A stretch of DNA of 64,000 nucleotides, taken from contig NZ_JAGHRB010000002.1 of NCBI RefSeq assembly GCF_017743995.1, forward strand, positions 1-64,000. The letters are read 5' to 3'. A program made the position numbers and the translations under genes. The DNA comes from Ruegeria sp. R13_0 (lineage in GTDB: Bacteria > Pseudomonadota > Alphaproteobacteria > Rhodobacterales > Rhodobacteraceae). The notes beneath the pieces are model-generated. The model was given only the letters and a program-made list of their open reading frames with translations. It made no database searches and had not been told where the DNA came from. Below, piece after piece: positions 54,785 to 62,698 of the stretch (position 1 is the stretch's first letter; every line of letters starts with the position of its first letter).

Positions 54785-54815
54785 CCGAAACACGCCACAA
54801 ACGAAGGTCCACCTG

Positions 54816-56549
54816 ATGAACCAGCCCCATACGACGCGCATGAATGGCGCGCAGATCATCCTGAAAATGCTGGAGCTTCACGGCGTTTCCCATGTTTTCG
54901 GTCTGCCCGGTGAGACAACGATTGGCTGGTACAAGGAATGGCGCGCCAATAGCGGGATCGAGTTCGTACTGACCCGCGATGAACGCACCGCGGCCTTCGC
55001 TGCTGAAGCCTATGCTAAGATCACAGGTCGCCCCGCCGTGCTTGAAGCGCCCAGCCCCGGTGTGACCCATTGCACCCCGGGTATTACCGAGGCGTTCCTC
55101 AGCTCGGTGCCGGTGATCTATTTCAGCTCGGACATTCCGATCAATCAGGACAAAAAGCACGGTCTGACCGGCGTCGATCAAACTCGGCTCTATGACAGTA
55201 TCTGTAAGGAAAGCTTCGTGCTGACCAATGCGCGCGAAATCCCGTTCCTGATCCGACGGGCCTTTCGCGTGGCAACCTCGGGCCGTCCGGCGCCGGTTCA
55301 TATCCGCGTGCCGATCAACATCTTCGGTGAAGAGGCCGAAATCACCGACCTGTATGCCGAACCGGACTACAGCACCTATCCCGCGCATCGGCCGGTCGCG
55401 GATCACAGCAAGATCCGCGCTGCAATCGACGTGCTGTTGGCGGCGCAAAAACCTGCGATTGTCTGCGGTCAGGGCGCGCTGATCTCACAAGCCTCGGATG
55501 CAATCCTTGAACTGGCTGAACGCCTGCAAATCCCGGTCGGCACCACCACGCCCGGCAAAGGCACCATCCCCGAGGATCACCCGCTGGCCCTGCGCGTCAT
55601 CGGTGGGCGTGGCGGAATGGAGTATTCGAACCAATACCTGCTCGAGGCGGACACGATCTTCTTCATCGGCTCGAACACCGACAGCGCCGGAACGGATCAC
55701 TGGAAACTCTATGGCGATCCCAATACCAAGAACTTCCTGCACCTTGATATTGCCGAGGCTCATGTTGGAAACACCTTCCCGCTGAAGGTTGGCCTTGTAG
55801 GGGATGCCCGCGCAACGATTGAATATATGGTCGAAATTCTGAAGGCTGAACATCCCGGCCTGCAGCGGGGGCCGCTGGATTTGAACCCGATCAAACAAAC
55901 CGCGCTCGACAAGGTCTTCAACTCGAACATCCCGATGCCCGAAGGCACGATCTCACCGGTCAAGCTGTCTCAGGTGTTGGACCGGATCATGCCCGATGAC
56001 GCGCTTGTCACGTCTGAGCCCGGCGTCAGTGCGATCTATCCTTCGGCACTGCTGACCTTCCGCAAACCTGGGCGGCGCTACATCACCAACTACTCGATGG
56101 GGGCGCTGGGATATTCGGTGCCTGCCGCTGTCGGCGCGATTTATGCCCATGACGGCCCGGTCATTTCCTTCACCGGAGACGGATCGTTTGGGTTCGTCAT
56201 CGGCGATATGGAGACCCTCAAGCGCAGCGGCAAGAACATCACCGTCATCCTGACCCGCAACGACACGTTTGGCTGGATCAGGGGAGAGGCGATCCTGCTC
56301 GACGATGTGGATGAGCCTTGGACCACCGATTTCGGACGCGTCGACTATTGTAAAGTCGCCGAAGGGTTCGGCTTCAAAACCGCCCGGATTACCTCCGAGG
56401 CCGATATCGAACCCATCCTGTCCGATGCCATCGCCAATCCCGGCGCGAATTTCATTGAGATGATGGTGCCCTCACAAGACAAGATCATCCCCTTCGTGCC
56501 CAATTGGGTCCGCGTCGCGCGCGCAAAAAACTTGCCCCACTTCTACTGA
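54816..56549 (+). CDS. Thiamine diphosphate-dependent enzyme, acetolactate-synthase-like
   Basis: A 577-residue ThDP enzyme with the three-domain layout of the acetolactate synthase/decarboxylase family. The N-terminal part has HVFGLPGETT and the activating Glu in TRDERTAAFAAEAYAKITG. The C-terminal ThDP motif starts FTGDGSFGFVIGDMETL and ends in LTRNDTFGW. True acetolactate synthase is not implied: the small subunit is absent and the sequence is of an uncharacterised branch. Oxalyl-CoA decarboxylase-, sulfoacetaldehyde acetyltransferase- or benzoylformate-type activities are in the same superfamily. It overlaps the convergent LysR gene by 7 bases. Substrate unknown. Confidence 0.75.
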   Translation: MNQPHTTRMNGAQIILKMLELHGVSHVFGLPGETTIGWYKEWRANSGIEFVLTRDERTAAFAAEAYAKITGRPAVLEAPSPGVTHCTPGITEAFLSSVPVIYFSSDIPINQDKKHGLTGVDQTRLYDSICKESFVLTNAREIPFLIRRAFRVATSGRPAPVHIRVPINIFGEEAEITDLYAEPDYSTYPAHRPVADHSKIRAAIDVLLAAQKPAIVCGQGALISQASDAILELAERLQIPVGTTTPGKGTIPEDHPLALRVIGGRGGMEYSNQYLLEADTIFFIGSNTDSAGTDHWKLYGDPNTKNFLHLDIAEAHVGNTFPLKVGLVGDARATIEYMVEILKAEHPGLQRGPLDLNPIKQTALDKVFNSNIPMPEGTISPVKLSQVLDRIMPDDALVTSEPGVSAIYPSALLTFRKPGRRYITNYSMGALGYSVPAAVGAIYAHDGPVISFTGDGSFGFVIGDMETLKRSGKNITVILTRNDTFGWIRGEAILLDDVDEPWTTDFGRVDYCKVAEGFGFKTARITSEADIEPILSDAIANPGANFIEMMVPSQDKIIPFVPNWVRVARAKNLPHFY

Positions 56550-57421
56550 GGCAGGCTATAGGTCAGCAACTCCCGCACCAGCGGGTTGGGAAAGCGGCGT
56601 TTGAAGGTAACGGCGTGAAAGCTCTCCTTGATGCGGGGATGCTCCTCAGCCTCGACCAGACGGCCCGAGGACAGCTCATCCTGCACCACGATCGGGGCCA
56701 CAAGTGCAAGGCCGATATCCTCACGCGCGAGCAGGCGCATCATGGCCATATCGTCCACTTCGGCCGCGACTTGGGGACGGACGGACATGCGGCTGGCCAT
56801 CGAATCAAACGCCGTGCGGACGCTGTTATTGGTGGTGGGCAGGATAAAGGGTTGCTCCTCCAACAGATCCCGGATCGGGCGCTTCGGATCCAGTCGCACC
56901 GGCGTGCCGACGATGCTGACGGGTTGTTCCGCCAGATGGTGCGTTTCAAAACTGGTCAGGCTGTCGCTGGCGGGCTCATGATTCATGAGAACCAGGTCAA
57001 AATTCAGCGTCTCCAGCCCTTCAAGCAACTCGCTGGGATTGCCTGATCGCAGGATCACCTCGACATCTGAGCGCGCCAGCATCGGGCGCAGAAAGCCGAT
57101 CTGAAAATTCCGCGACAACGTCGCCTGCGCACCAACCCGCAGCGCCGTGCGCGCGTTGCCTTCATCCTGCAGAGTGGCCACAAGTTCTTGCCCTGTTGCG
57201 AAAATTGCGTCCGCATGGTCCAGCGCGATACGCCCGGCCTCGGTCAGATGCAGCTTGCGGCCACGACGTTCAAACAGGGGGTGACCCAGCCGTTCCTCAA
57301 GCTCCTTGATCTGAACAGAGAGCGCGGATTGCGAAAGGTTCAGCCGCTGGGCTGTCCGGGTCAGATTGCCATCATGGGCGACCGCCCAGAAGTAACGCAG
57401 GTGATGATAGTTAAGTGGCAT
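56543..57421 (-). CDS. LysR-family regulator beside dabBA (NhaR-like)
   Basis: A 292-residue LysR-type protein starting MPLNYHHLRYFWAVAHDGNL, with the recognition helix in LNLSQSALSVQIKELEERLG. The HHLRYFWAVAHDGNLTR lead resembles the NhaR branch. It diverges from dabB and has a strong palindrome directly in front of its start, so it likely controls itself and the transporter genes. The signal may be related to CO2, pH or sodium, judging from the genes involved; that is inference. Confidence 0.87.
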   Translation of the reverse strand: MPLNYHHLRYFWAVAHDGNLTRTAQRLNLSQSALSVQIKELEERLGHPLFERRGRKLHLTEAGRIALDHADAIFATGQELVATLQDEGNARTALRVGAQATLSRNFQIGFLRPMLARSDVEVILRSGNPSELLEGLETLNFDLVLMNHEPASDSLTSFETHHLAEQPVSIVGTPVRLDPKRPIRDLLEEQPFILPTTNNSVRTAFDSMASRMSVRPQVAAEVDDMAMMRLLAREDIGLALVAPIVVQDELSSGRLVEAEEHPRIKESFHAVTFKRRFPNPLVRELLTYSLPQ

Positions 57422-57423
57422 TT

Positions 57424-57442
57424 CGTTCTATTTAGTAGAACG
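57424..57442. promoter_or_regulatory. Perfect inverted repeat in the LysR-dabB gap
   Basis: CGTTCTA (57424-57430), 5-base spacer TTTAG, TAGAACG (57436-57442). The repeat touches the LysR start codon at 57421 and fits the size of a LysR-type site. Binding here would repress its own gene and could activate dabB, which begins about 100 bases away. Confidence 0.6.
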
Positions 57443-57537
57443 TAATCTCCATAACAATGAATTTTTCATACGAAAGATTGCGCAATATGTCCTACTCAAC
57501 CGGCCAAATCAGGCTGGACTCACAAGGAACGCGCATC

Positions 57538-59088
57538 ATGACCTATCTGTTTCTACCCCTGCTCAGCCCGCTGATCTTGCTGGCATCGGCCTACTATGCC
57601 AGCCGCAATCCGGGACTGCGGCCAACCCATGCCTCGAGACTGTCGGAATGGGCAGCATTGGCGGCTTTCGGAGGCGCCGCACTGTCGGCCCTGATGCTGG
57701 TTCTTCACGGCCCCGGCACCTCGGGGTTGATCGGGTTCTGGGGTGTTGGCCTCTCCGTGCGACTTGATGCGGTCAGCGCCACTATGCTGGTTTTGGTCAG
57801 CTTCATCGGATGGGTCGTCCTGCGCTACTCGGCCACCTATATGGATGGAGAGGCCCGTCAGGGCGCGTTCACCGGCTGGATGTCGGCAACACTCGCGTCG
57901 GTTCTTTTGCTTGTGATGTCGGGCAACCTGATCCAATTGCTCGCCGCGTGGATTGCGACCAGCCTGCTGCTGCACCAATTGCTGCTGTTCTACCCCGAGC
58001 GGACCACCGCCCGAAGGGCCGCGCGGAAAAAGGCCGTTGTGGCGCGTATCAGTGAAGGCGCGCTGGCCCTCGCGGTGGTCCTGTTGATCGCAACCTATGG
58101 CACCACAGACATTGCCTCGATCCTGTCCTCGGCTCAGCCCAACGGGCTGACCATCGCCGCTGCCCTGCTGATCGCACTGGCGGCCATCATGGCCTCGGCC
58201 CAGTTCCCGGTCCACGGTTGGCTGACCGAGGTGATGGAGGCCCCGACCCCCGTATCGGCCCTGCTGCATGCGGGCGTCATCAACGCCGGAGGGTTCCTGC
58301 TGATCCGCTTTGCCGACGTGATGCTTGCAGCACCGGGCATCATGGCGCTGCTGGTGATGCTGGGCGGGTTCACCGCGCTGTTCGGCGGTTTGGTGATGCT
58401 GACGCAACCGGCAGTGAAGACCTCGCTTGCGTGGTCGACCATTGCTCAGATGGCTTTCATGATCATGCAATGCGGGCTGGCTCTGTTCCCGTTGGCACTG
58501 CTGCATATCGTGGCGCATTCGCTCTACAAAGCACACGCTTTCCTCAGCGCGGGTGAGGCCGTACGCAACGTGGCAGCCATCCGTCGGCCCGGTCCAGTAG
58601 CGGTTCCAAGCGCGCGGAACGTGTTGCTAGCCTTTGCCACCGGCATCCTGATCTACGGGATCGTCGCCATGTCCTTCGGAGTAGACGGCAAATCCGTTCA
58701 GGCAATTGCCCTTGGCGTGATCCTGATCTTCGGCGTCGCCTATCTGCTGGCGCAGGGCTTTGCTGATGCCGCACCCGGCGCGTTGACCCGCCGCACTGTT
58801 GTCTATGCTGGCGTGACCTCTATCAGCTACTTCGTCCTTCAAATCATCGCCGTGCACTTGACCAAGGGCACCCTGCCCGCAGCGCCTGCGCCCGGGCCGT
58901 TGGAGTGGACGTTGATCATTCTCGCCTTGATCAGCTTTGGCGCGGTCGCCCTGGCGCAATCCACCTTCCCGCTATGGGCCTCGCACCCGGCGGCGGCTGG
59001 TATTCGGGTGCATCTGTCAAACGGACTTTATGCCAACGCAATCTTTGACCGGCTGCTGGACGGATGGTCCAAGCGCCAAACCGTGTAA
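57538..59088 (+). CDS. dabB: DabB: NuoL-like membrane subunit of an inorganic carbon transporter
   Basis: A 516-residue membrane protein of the proton-conducting complex I (NuoL) family. It has many hydrophobic segments, with QFPVHGWLTEVMEAPTPVSA and LLHAGVINAGGFLLIRFAD being the family signature. It lacks the other complex I subunits and is followed after 15 bases by dabA, the pairing of DAB bicarbonate/CO2 accumulators. The ATG at 57538 has AAGGAA upstream and starts right at the first membrane segment; longer starts at 57457 and 57487 have no ribosome site. It is thought to supply the ion flux that drives carbon trapping. Confidence 0.87.
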   Translation: MTYLFLPLLSPLILLASAYYASRNPGLRPTHASRLSEWAALAAFGGAALSALMLVLHGPGTSGLIGFWGVGLSVRLDAVSATMLVLVSFIGWVVLRYSATYMDGEARQGAFTGWMSATLASVLLLVMSGNLIQLLAAWIATSLLLHQLLLFYPERTTARRAARKKAVVARISEGALALAVVLLIATYGTTDIASILSSAQPNGLTIAAALLIALAAIMASAQFPVHGWLTEVMEAPTPVSALLHAGVINAGGFLLIRFADVMLAAPGIMALLVMLGGFTALFGGLVMLTQPAVKTSLAWSTIAQMAFMIMQCGLALFPLALLHIVAHSLYKAHAFLSAGEAVRNVAAIRRPGPVAVPSARNVLLAFATGILIYGIVAMSFGVDGKSVQAIALGVILIFGVAYLLAQGFADAAPGALTRRTVVYAGVTSISYFVLQIIAVHLTKGTLPAAPAPGPLEWTLIILALISFGAVALAQSTFPLWASHPAAAGIRVHLSNGLYANAIFDRLLDGWSKRQTV

Positions 59089-59103
59089 GAGGGGTTTCTC
59101 AAG

Positions 59104-61509
59104 ATGTATATGAAGCACGAAAGCTATCCCGCAGCCCTTCTGGAACTGGTCGCACTGGCCAATGACGCGGTGCGTCAAATCCCGCCGCTGTTCCCGCTTG
59201 CCTCCAACGTCGCGGTGAACCCATTTCTGGGGCAAACGCAAGAGACACTGGCCGTGACCTCGGCCCGCCTAGCGCGGGTTGCGGGCACGCGGATCACGCC
59301 GGACCGGGCTGCATTTGCGCATAAGCTGGCAAACAGAGAGATCACCGAAGCAGATCTGAGGGATGCCCTCGCTAGTGTCGAAAGCCGCTTTGACACGCCC
59401 AGTTTCGAAGATCTGCAAGCCGCGCTCGGGTCCGAGACCGCGAAGCTGTCCCCGCTGCCCACGGTTGCCGATCTGGCCGCCGAGGTTTCCGGCATCGACT
59501 GGCCCGGTCTGATTGACGAACGGATCGGGGCCTGGGCCGCCAGCCATTTCGATCAGGGTCAGGCGCTGTGGCAACCCAACCGCACAGGCGGTGCCTATAG
59601 CGCGTGGCGTGAGTTCGCCTCACGCGATCTGACCCCGGAAATCCACGGCCTGAAAGGGTTCGGAGCTTTTGTCGCTGGCACCAACCGCTCGCAATGGCGG
59701 GCGATTGGCCGCGCCTCTGAGGCACTGGGTGTCACCCCTGAGGCGGCCAGCACGGCCTTCCATCGCTGGCTGATGACCCTGGGCGGTTGGGCTCAATATG
59801 CCCGCTATCTGCTATGGCAAGCCGAGCTGGAAGGGCAGACCGATACGAGCACAACCGAACTGCTGGCCATTCGCATGGTGTTCGAAGAGGCTCTGTTCGG
59901 TCTCTACCACGATCAGATTGCCGATCGCTGGGCTGAAACCATTGCCCAACATGAAGCCCCCATCACCCCGACCCGCGATCTGGTGATCGACGCGGTGCTG
60001 CAGGACGCCTCGGAGCGCGCGCAACAGCGCAAATTGGCGCAAACCCTCAGCGCAGGTCAACCGCGCAAGATCGAAGGCCGCCCCGAGGTACAAGCCGCCT
60101 TCTGCATCGACGTGCGGTCTGAGGTTTTCCGCCGCGCGCTGGAATCGCAGGACAGCGGAATCGAGACCATTGGTTTTGCTGGCTTCTTCGGCCTCGCCAG
60201 CGCCCACAAGGCAGCCGGCTCGAACGTGACCGAGATACGGGGGCCAGTCCTATTGAACCCGAACGTGTGCTCCCACGCGGCCGAGGGCGCGCAGGACGAC
60301 CTGAACCGCCGCTACACTGCACGGGCCAAACGGGCCTGGGGCCGGTTCAAACTGGCCGCCGTCTCGTCTTTTGCCTTTGTCGAGGCAACGGGTCCCGTCT
60401 ATGCGGGCAAACTGCTGCGTGACGCTCTGGGCAAGGGCCACGGGTCTACGAAGTTCGACCCCGCGCCGAAGCTTGACGACGGGATCGACCTGCCTACACG
60501 TGTTGCCTCGGCCAAAGCCATCCTTGGGGCGATGTCTCTGACCAGCAACTTCGCTCGCGTCGTGATGCTGGCCGGTCATGGCGCGGATGTGACCAACAAC
60601 CCCCATGAAAGCGCCCTGCAATGTGGCGCATGTGGCGGTCATGCCGGTGACGTCAGCGCCCGCCTTCTGGCCGGGTTGTTGAACGATCATGCGGTACGTG
60701 AAGGGCTGCGCGCCGAGGGGATCGACATCCCGGCGGACACGCTGTTTCTGGCGGCGATGCACCACACTACGACCGACAGGGTCTCTTTGTTCGATCAGGA
60801 TCAGGCGACAGGTCAGTGGGCCGCGCAGATCGCGCAATTGAAAACCTGGCTGACCTCGGCCGGACAACTGACCCGGTCTGAGCGCGCCGCGCGTCTACCG
60901 CGTGCCAAAGGGGCCAATGACATCGCCCGCCGCGCCACCGACTGGGCCGAGTTGCGCCCCGAATGGGGTTTGGCCGGATGCCGCGCCTTCATTGCCGCGC
61001 CGCGGTCCCGGACTGATGGCACGGGTCTTGCGGGCCAGTCCTTCCTGCACAGCTATGACTGGCGCGCGGATGAGGGTTTTGGCGTGTTGGAACTGATCAT
61101 GACCGCCCCGGTCGTGGTCGCCAGCTGGATCAGCCTGCAATATTACGGCTCGACCGTCGCGCCTGGCCTGTTCGGCGGCGGCAACAAGCTACTGCACAAC
61201 GTGGTTGGCGGCATCGGCGTAGTTGAGGGCAATGGCGGCGCGCTGCGTCCCGGCCTGCCTTGGCAATCAGTGCATGACGGAGAGGCGTTCCAGCACGACC
61301 CGCTGCGCCTGTCGGTCGTCATCGAGGCCCCAAGAGAAGCGATGAACGACATCCTCAGACGCAACGAAACCGTGAAAGAGCTGTTCGACAATCGTTGGCT
61401 GCACCTGATTGCCATGGATGAAAACGGCGATCTGGCCTGGCGCTACACCAAAGATTTGGAATGGGTCGCGATGGCGCGTGCCGAGATCAGCGCCATGGCG
61501 GCTGAGTAA
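59104..61509 (+). CDS. dabA: DabA: inorganic carbon transporter subunit (DUF2309)
   Basis: An 801-residue protein of the DUF2309 family, a soluble, beta-carbonic-anhydrase-like partner of DabB. The proposed zinc site is intact: Cys334 and Asp336 in AAFCIDVRSE, His492 in MLAGHGADV and Cys507 in ALQCGACGGH. The 15-residue spacing of the last two equals that in the Halothiobacillus protein (His524, Cys539, as I recall). With DabB it is held to turn CO2 into bicarbonate vectorially in the cytoplasm. The ribosome site GAGGGG precedes the start. A terminator-like hairpin follows the stop. Confidence 0.9.
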   Translation: MYMKHESYPAALLELVALANDAVRQIPPLFPLASNVAVNPFLGQTQETLAVTSARLARVAGTRITPDRAAFAHKLANREITEADLRDALASVESRFDTPSFEDLQAALGSETAKLSPLPTVADLAAEVSGIDWPGLIDERIGAWAASHFDQGQALWQPNRTGGAYSAWREFASRDLTPEIHGLKGFGAFVAGTNRSQWRAIGRASEALGVTPEAASTAFHRWLMTLGGWAQYARYLLWQAELEGQTDTSTTELLAIRMVFEEALFGLYHDQIADRWAETIAQHEAPITPTRDLVIDAVLQDASERAQQRKLAQTLSAGQPRKIEGRPEVQAAFCIDVRSEVFRRALESQDSGIETIGFAGFFGLASAHKAAGSNVTEIRGPVLLNPNVCSHAAEGAQDDLNRRYTARAKRAWGRFKLAAVSSFAFVEATGPVYAGKLLRDALGKGHGSTKFDPAPKLDDGIDLPTRVASAKAILGAMSLTSNFARVVMLAGHGADVTNNPHESALQCGACGGHAGDVSARLLAGLLNDHAVREGLRAEGIDIPADTLFLAAMHHTTTDRVSLFDQDQATGQWAAQIAQLKTWLTSAGQLTRSERAARLPRAKGANDIARRATDWAELRPEWGLAGCRAFIAAPRSRTDGTGLAGQSFLHSYDWRADEGFGVLELIMTAPVVVASWISLQYYGSTVAPGLFGGGNKLLHNVVGGIGVVEGNGGALRPGLPWQSVHDGEAFQHDPLRLSVVIEAPREAMNDILRRNETVKELFDNRWLHLIAMDENGDLAWRYTKDLEWVAMARAEISAMAAE

Positions 61510-61518
61510 CAACGGGAA

Positions 61519-61544
61519 GGCCCGGCGAGCAAACCCGCCGGGCC
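61519..61544. terminator. Terminator-like hairpin between dabA and alcohol dehydrogenase
   Basis: GGCCCGGCG (61519-61527) pairs with CGCCGGGCC (61536-61544), 8-base loop, between two converging genes. The T run is poor on both strands (GTCTTA on the plus strand; TTCCC on the minus). Confidence 0.6.
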
Positions 61545-61552
61545 GTCTTACC

Positions 61553-62698
61553 CTAAAGTGCGGCGTGAAACAGCTGCGTCAGGTTCTCTTTCGTCAGCTC
61601 AATCGGATTGCCCCCGCAAGAGGGGTCGATGATCGCGCCTTCGACCAGCTCGGGAATCCGATCCTCGGTCACGCCGAGTTCCGACAGTTGACGCGGGATC
61701 CCAAGCGCATCGTTGAACTCCTGCACGAAGCTACGGAATCCGTCAAAGCCACCCTCGATACCCAGATAGGCGGCAGCCTGTTGGAACCGATCCGCGATGG
61801 CGGGCGCGTTGAATTCCAGCACAGCGGGCATGCAGACCGCATTGGTCGTGCCGTGATGAGTGTTGAATACCGCGCCAATCGGATGGCTCATGGCGTGGAT
61901 CGCGCCGAGCCCCTTTTGGAACGCCGTCGCCCCCATGGCCGCCGCGCTCATCATCTGAGCGCGCGCCTCAAGATCAGTGCCATCCGCATAGGCGCGCGGC
62001 AGATAGTCCTTGACTAACCGCATCCCCTCCAGCGCGATGCCTTGGCTCATCGGGTGGTAATGTGGGCTGGAATAGGCCTCGACACAATGAGCAAAGGCGT
62101 CCAGCCCGGTGCCCGCGGTGATGAATTTCGGCATACCCACGGTCAGTTCCGGGTCGCAGATCACCACGGTCGGCAGGACCTTTGGGTGAAAGATGATCTT
62201 CTTGGCGTGGGTCTCGGAATTGGTGATGACACTGGCACGCCCCACCTCGGACCCTGTCCCGGCCGTGGTCGGCACCGCAATGATCGGCGCAATCACATCC
62301 GCATTCGCGCGGGTCCACCAATCGCCGATATCTTCAAAATCCCAAACGGGTCGGGTTTGACCCGCCATGAAGGCCACCATCTTGCCAAGATCCAACCCCG
62401 AGCCGCCGCCAAAGGCAATCACCCCGTCATGCCCGCCCGCATTGTAGGCCGCGACTCCGGCAGCGAGGTTCTTTTCATTCGGGTTCGGGTCCACATCGCT
62501 GAACAGACCGCGACCCAACCCGGCGGCCTCAAGAATGTCCAACGTCACCGTGGTGATCGGCAAATCAGCCAACCCCTTGTCCGTCACCAGCAGAGGGCGC
62601 TTCATCCCTGCCGCCGCACAGGCCTCGGGCAGTTCATTGATGCGGCCAGCGCCAAATTTAATCGCGGTCGGGTAGGACCAATTTCCAACAAGGCTCAT
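61553..62698 (-). CDS. Iron-containing alcohol dehydrogenase
   Basis: A 381-residue type III alcohol dehydrogenase. NAD-site motif GGGSGLDLGKMVAFM and VPTTAGTGSEV are clear; the metal ligands lie in DAFAHCVEAYSS, HAMSHPIGAV and FNTHHGTTNAV. The start at 62698 overlaps the stop of the aldehyde dehydrogenase gene; a longer reading to 62803 is inside that gene. With the aldehyde dehydrogenase it could take an alcohol or aldehyde to an acid. Substrate unknown. Confidence 0.88.
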   Translation of the reverse strand: MSLVGNWSYPTAIKFGAGRINELPEACAAAGMKRPLLVTDKGLADLPITTVTLDILEAAGLGRGLFSDVDPNPNEKNLAAGVAAYNAGGHDGVIAFGGGSGLDLGKMVAFMAGQTRPVWDFEDIGDWWTRANADVIAPIIAVPTTAGTGSEVGRASVITNSETHAKKIIFHPKVLPTVVICDPELTVGMPKFITAGTGLDAFAHCVEAYSSPHYHPMSQGIALEGMRLVKDYLPRAYADGTDLEARAQMMSAAAMGATAFQKGLGAIHAMSHPIGAVFNTHHGTTNAVCMPAVLEFNAPAIADRFQQAAAYLGIEGGFDGFRSFVQEFNDALGIPRQLSELGVTEDRIPELVEGAIIDPSCGGNPIELTKENLTQLFHAAL

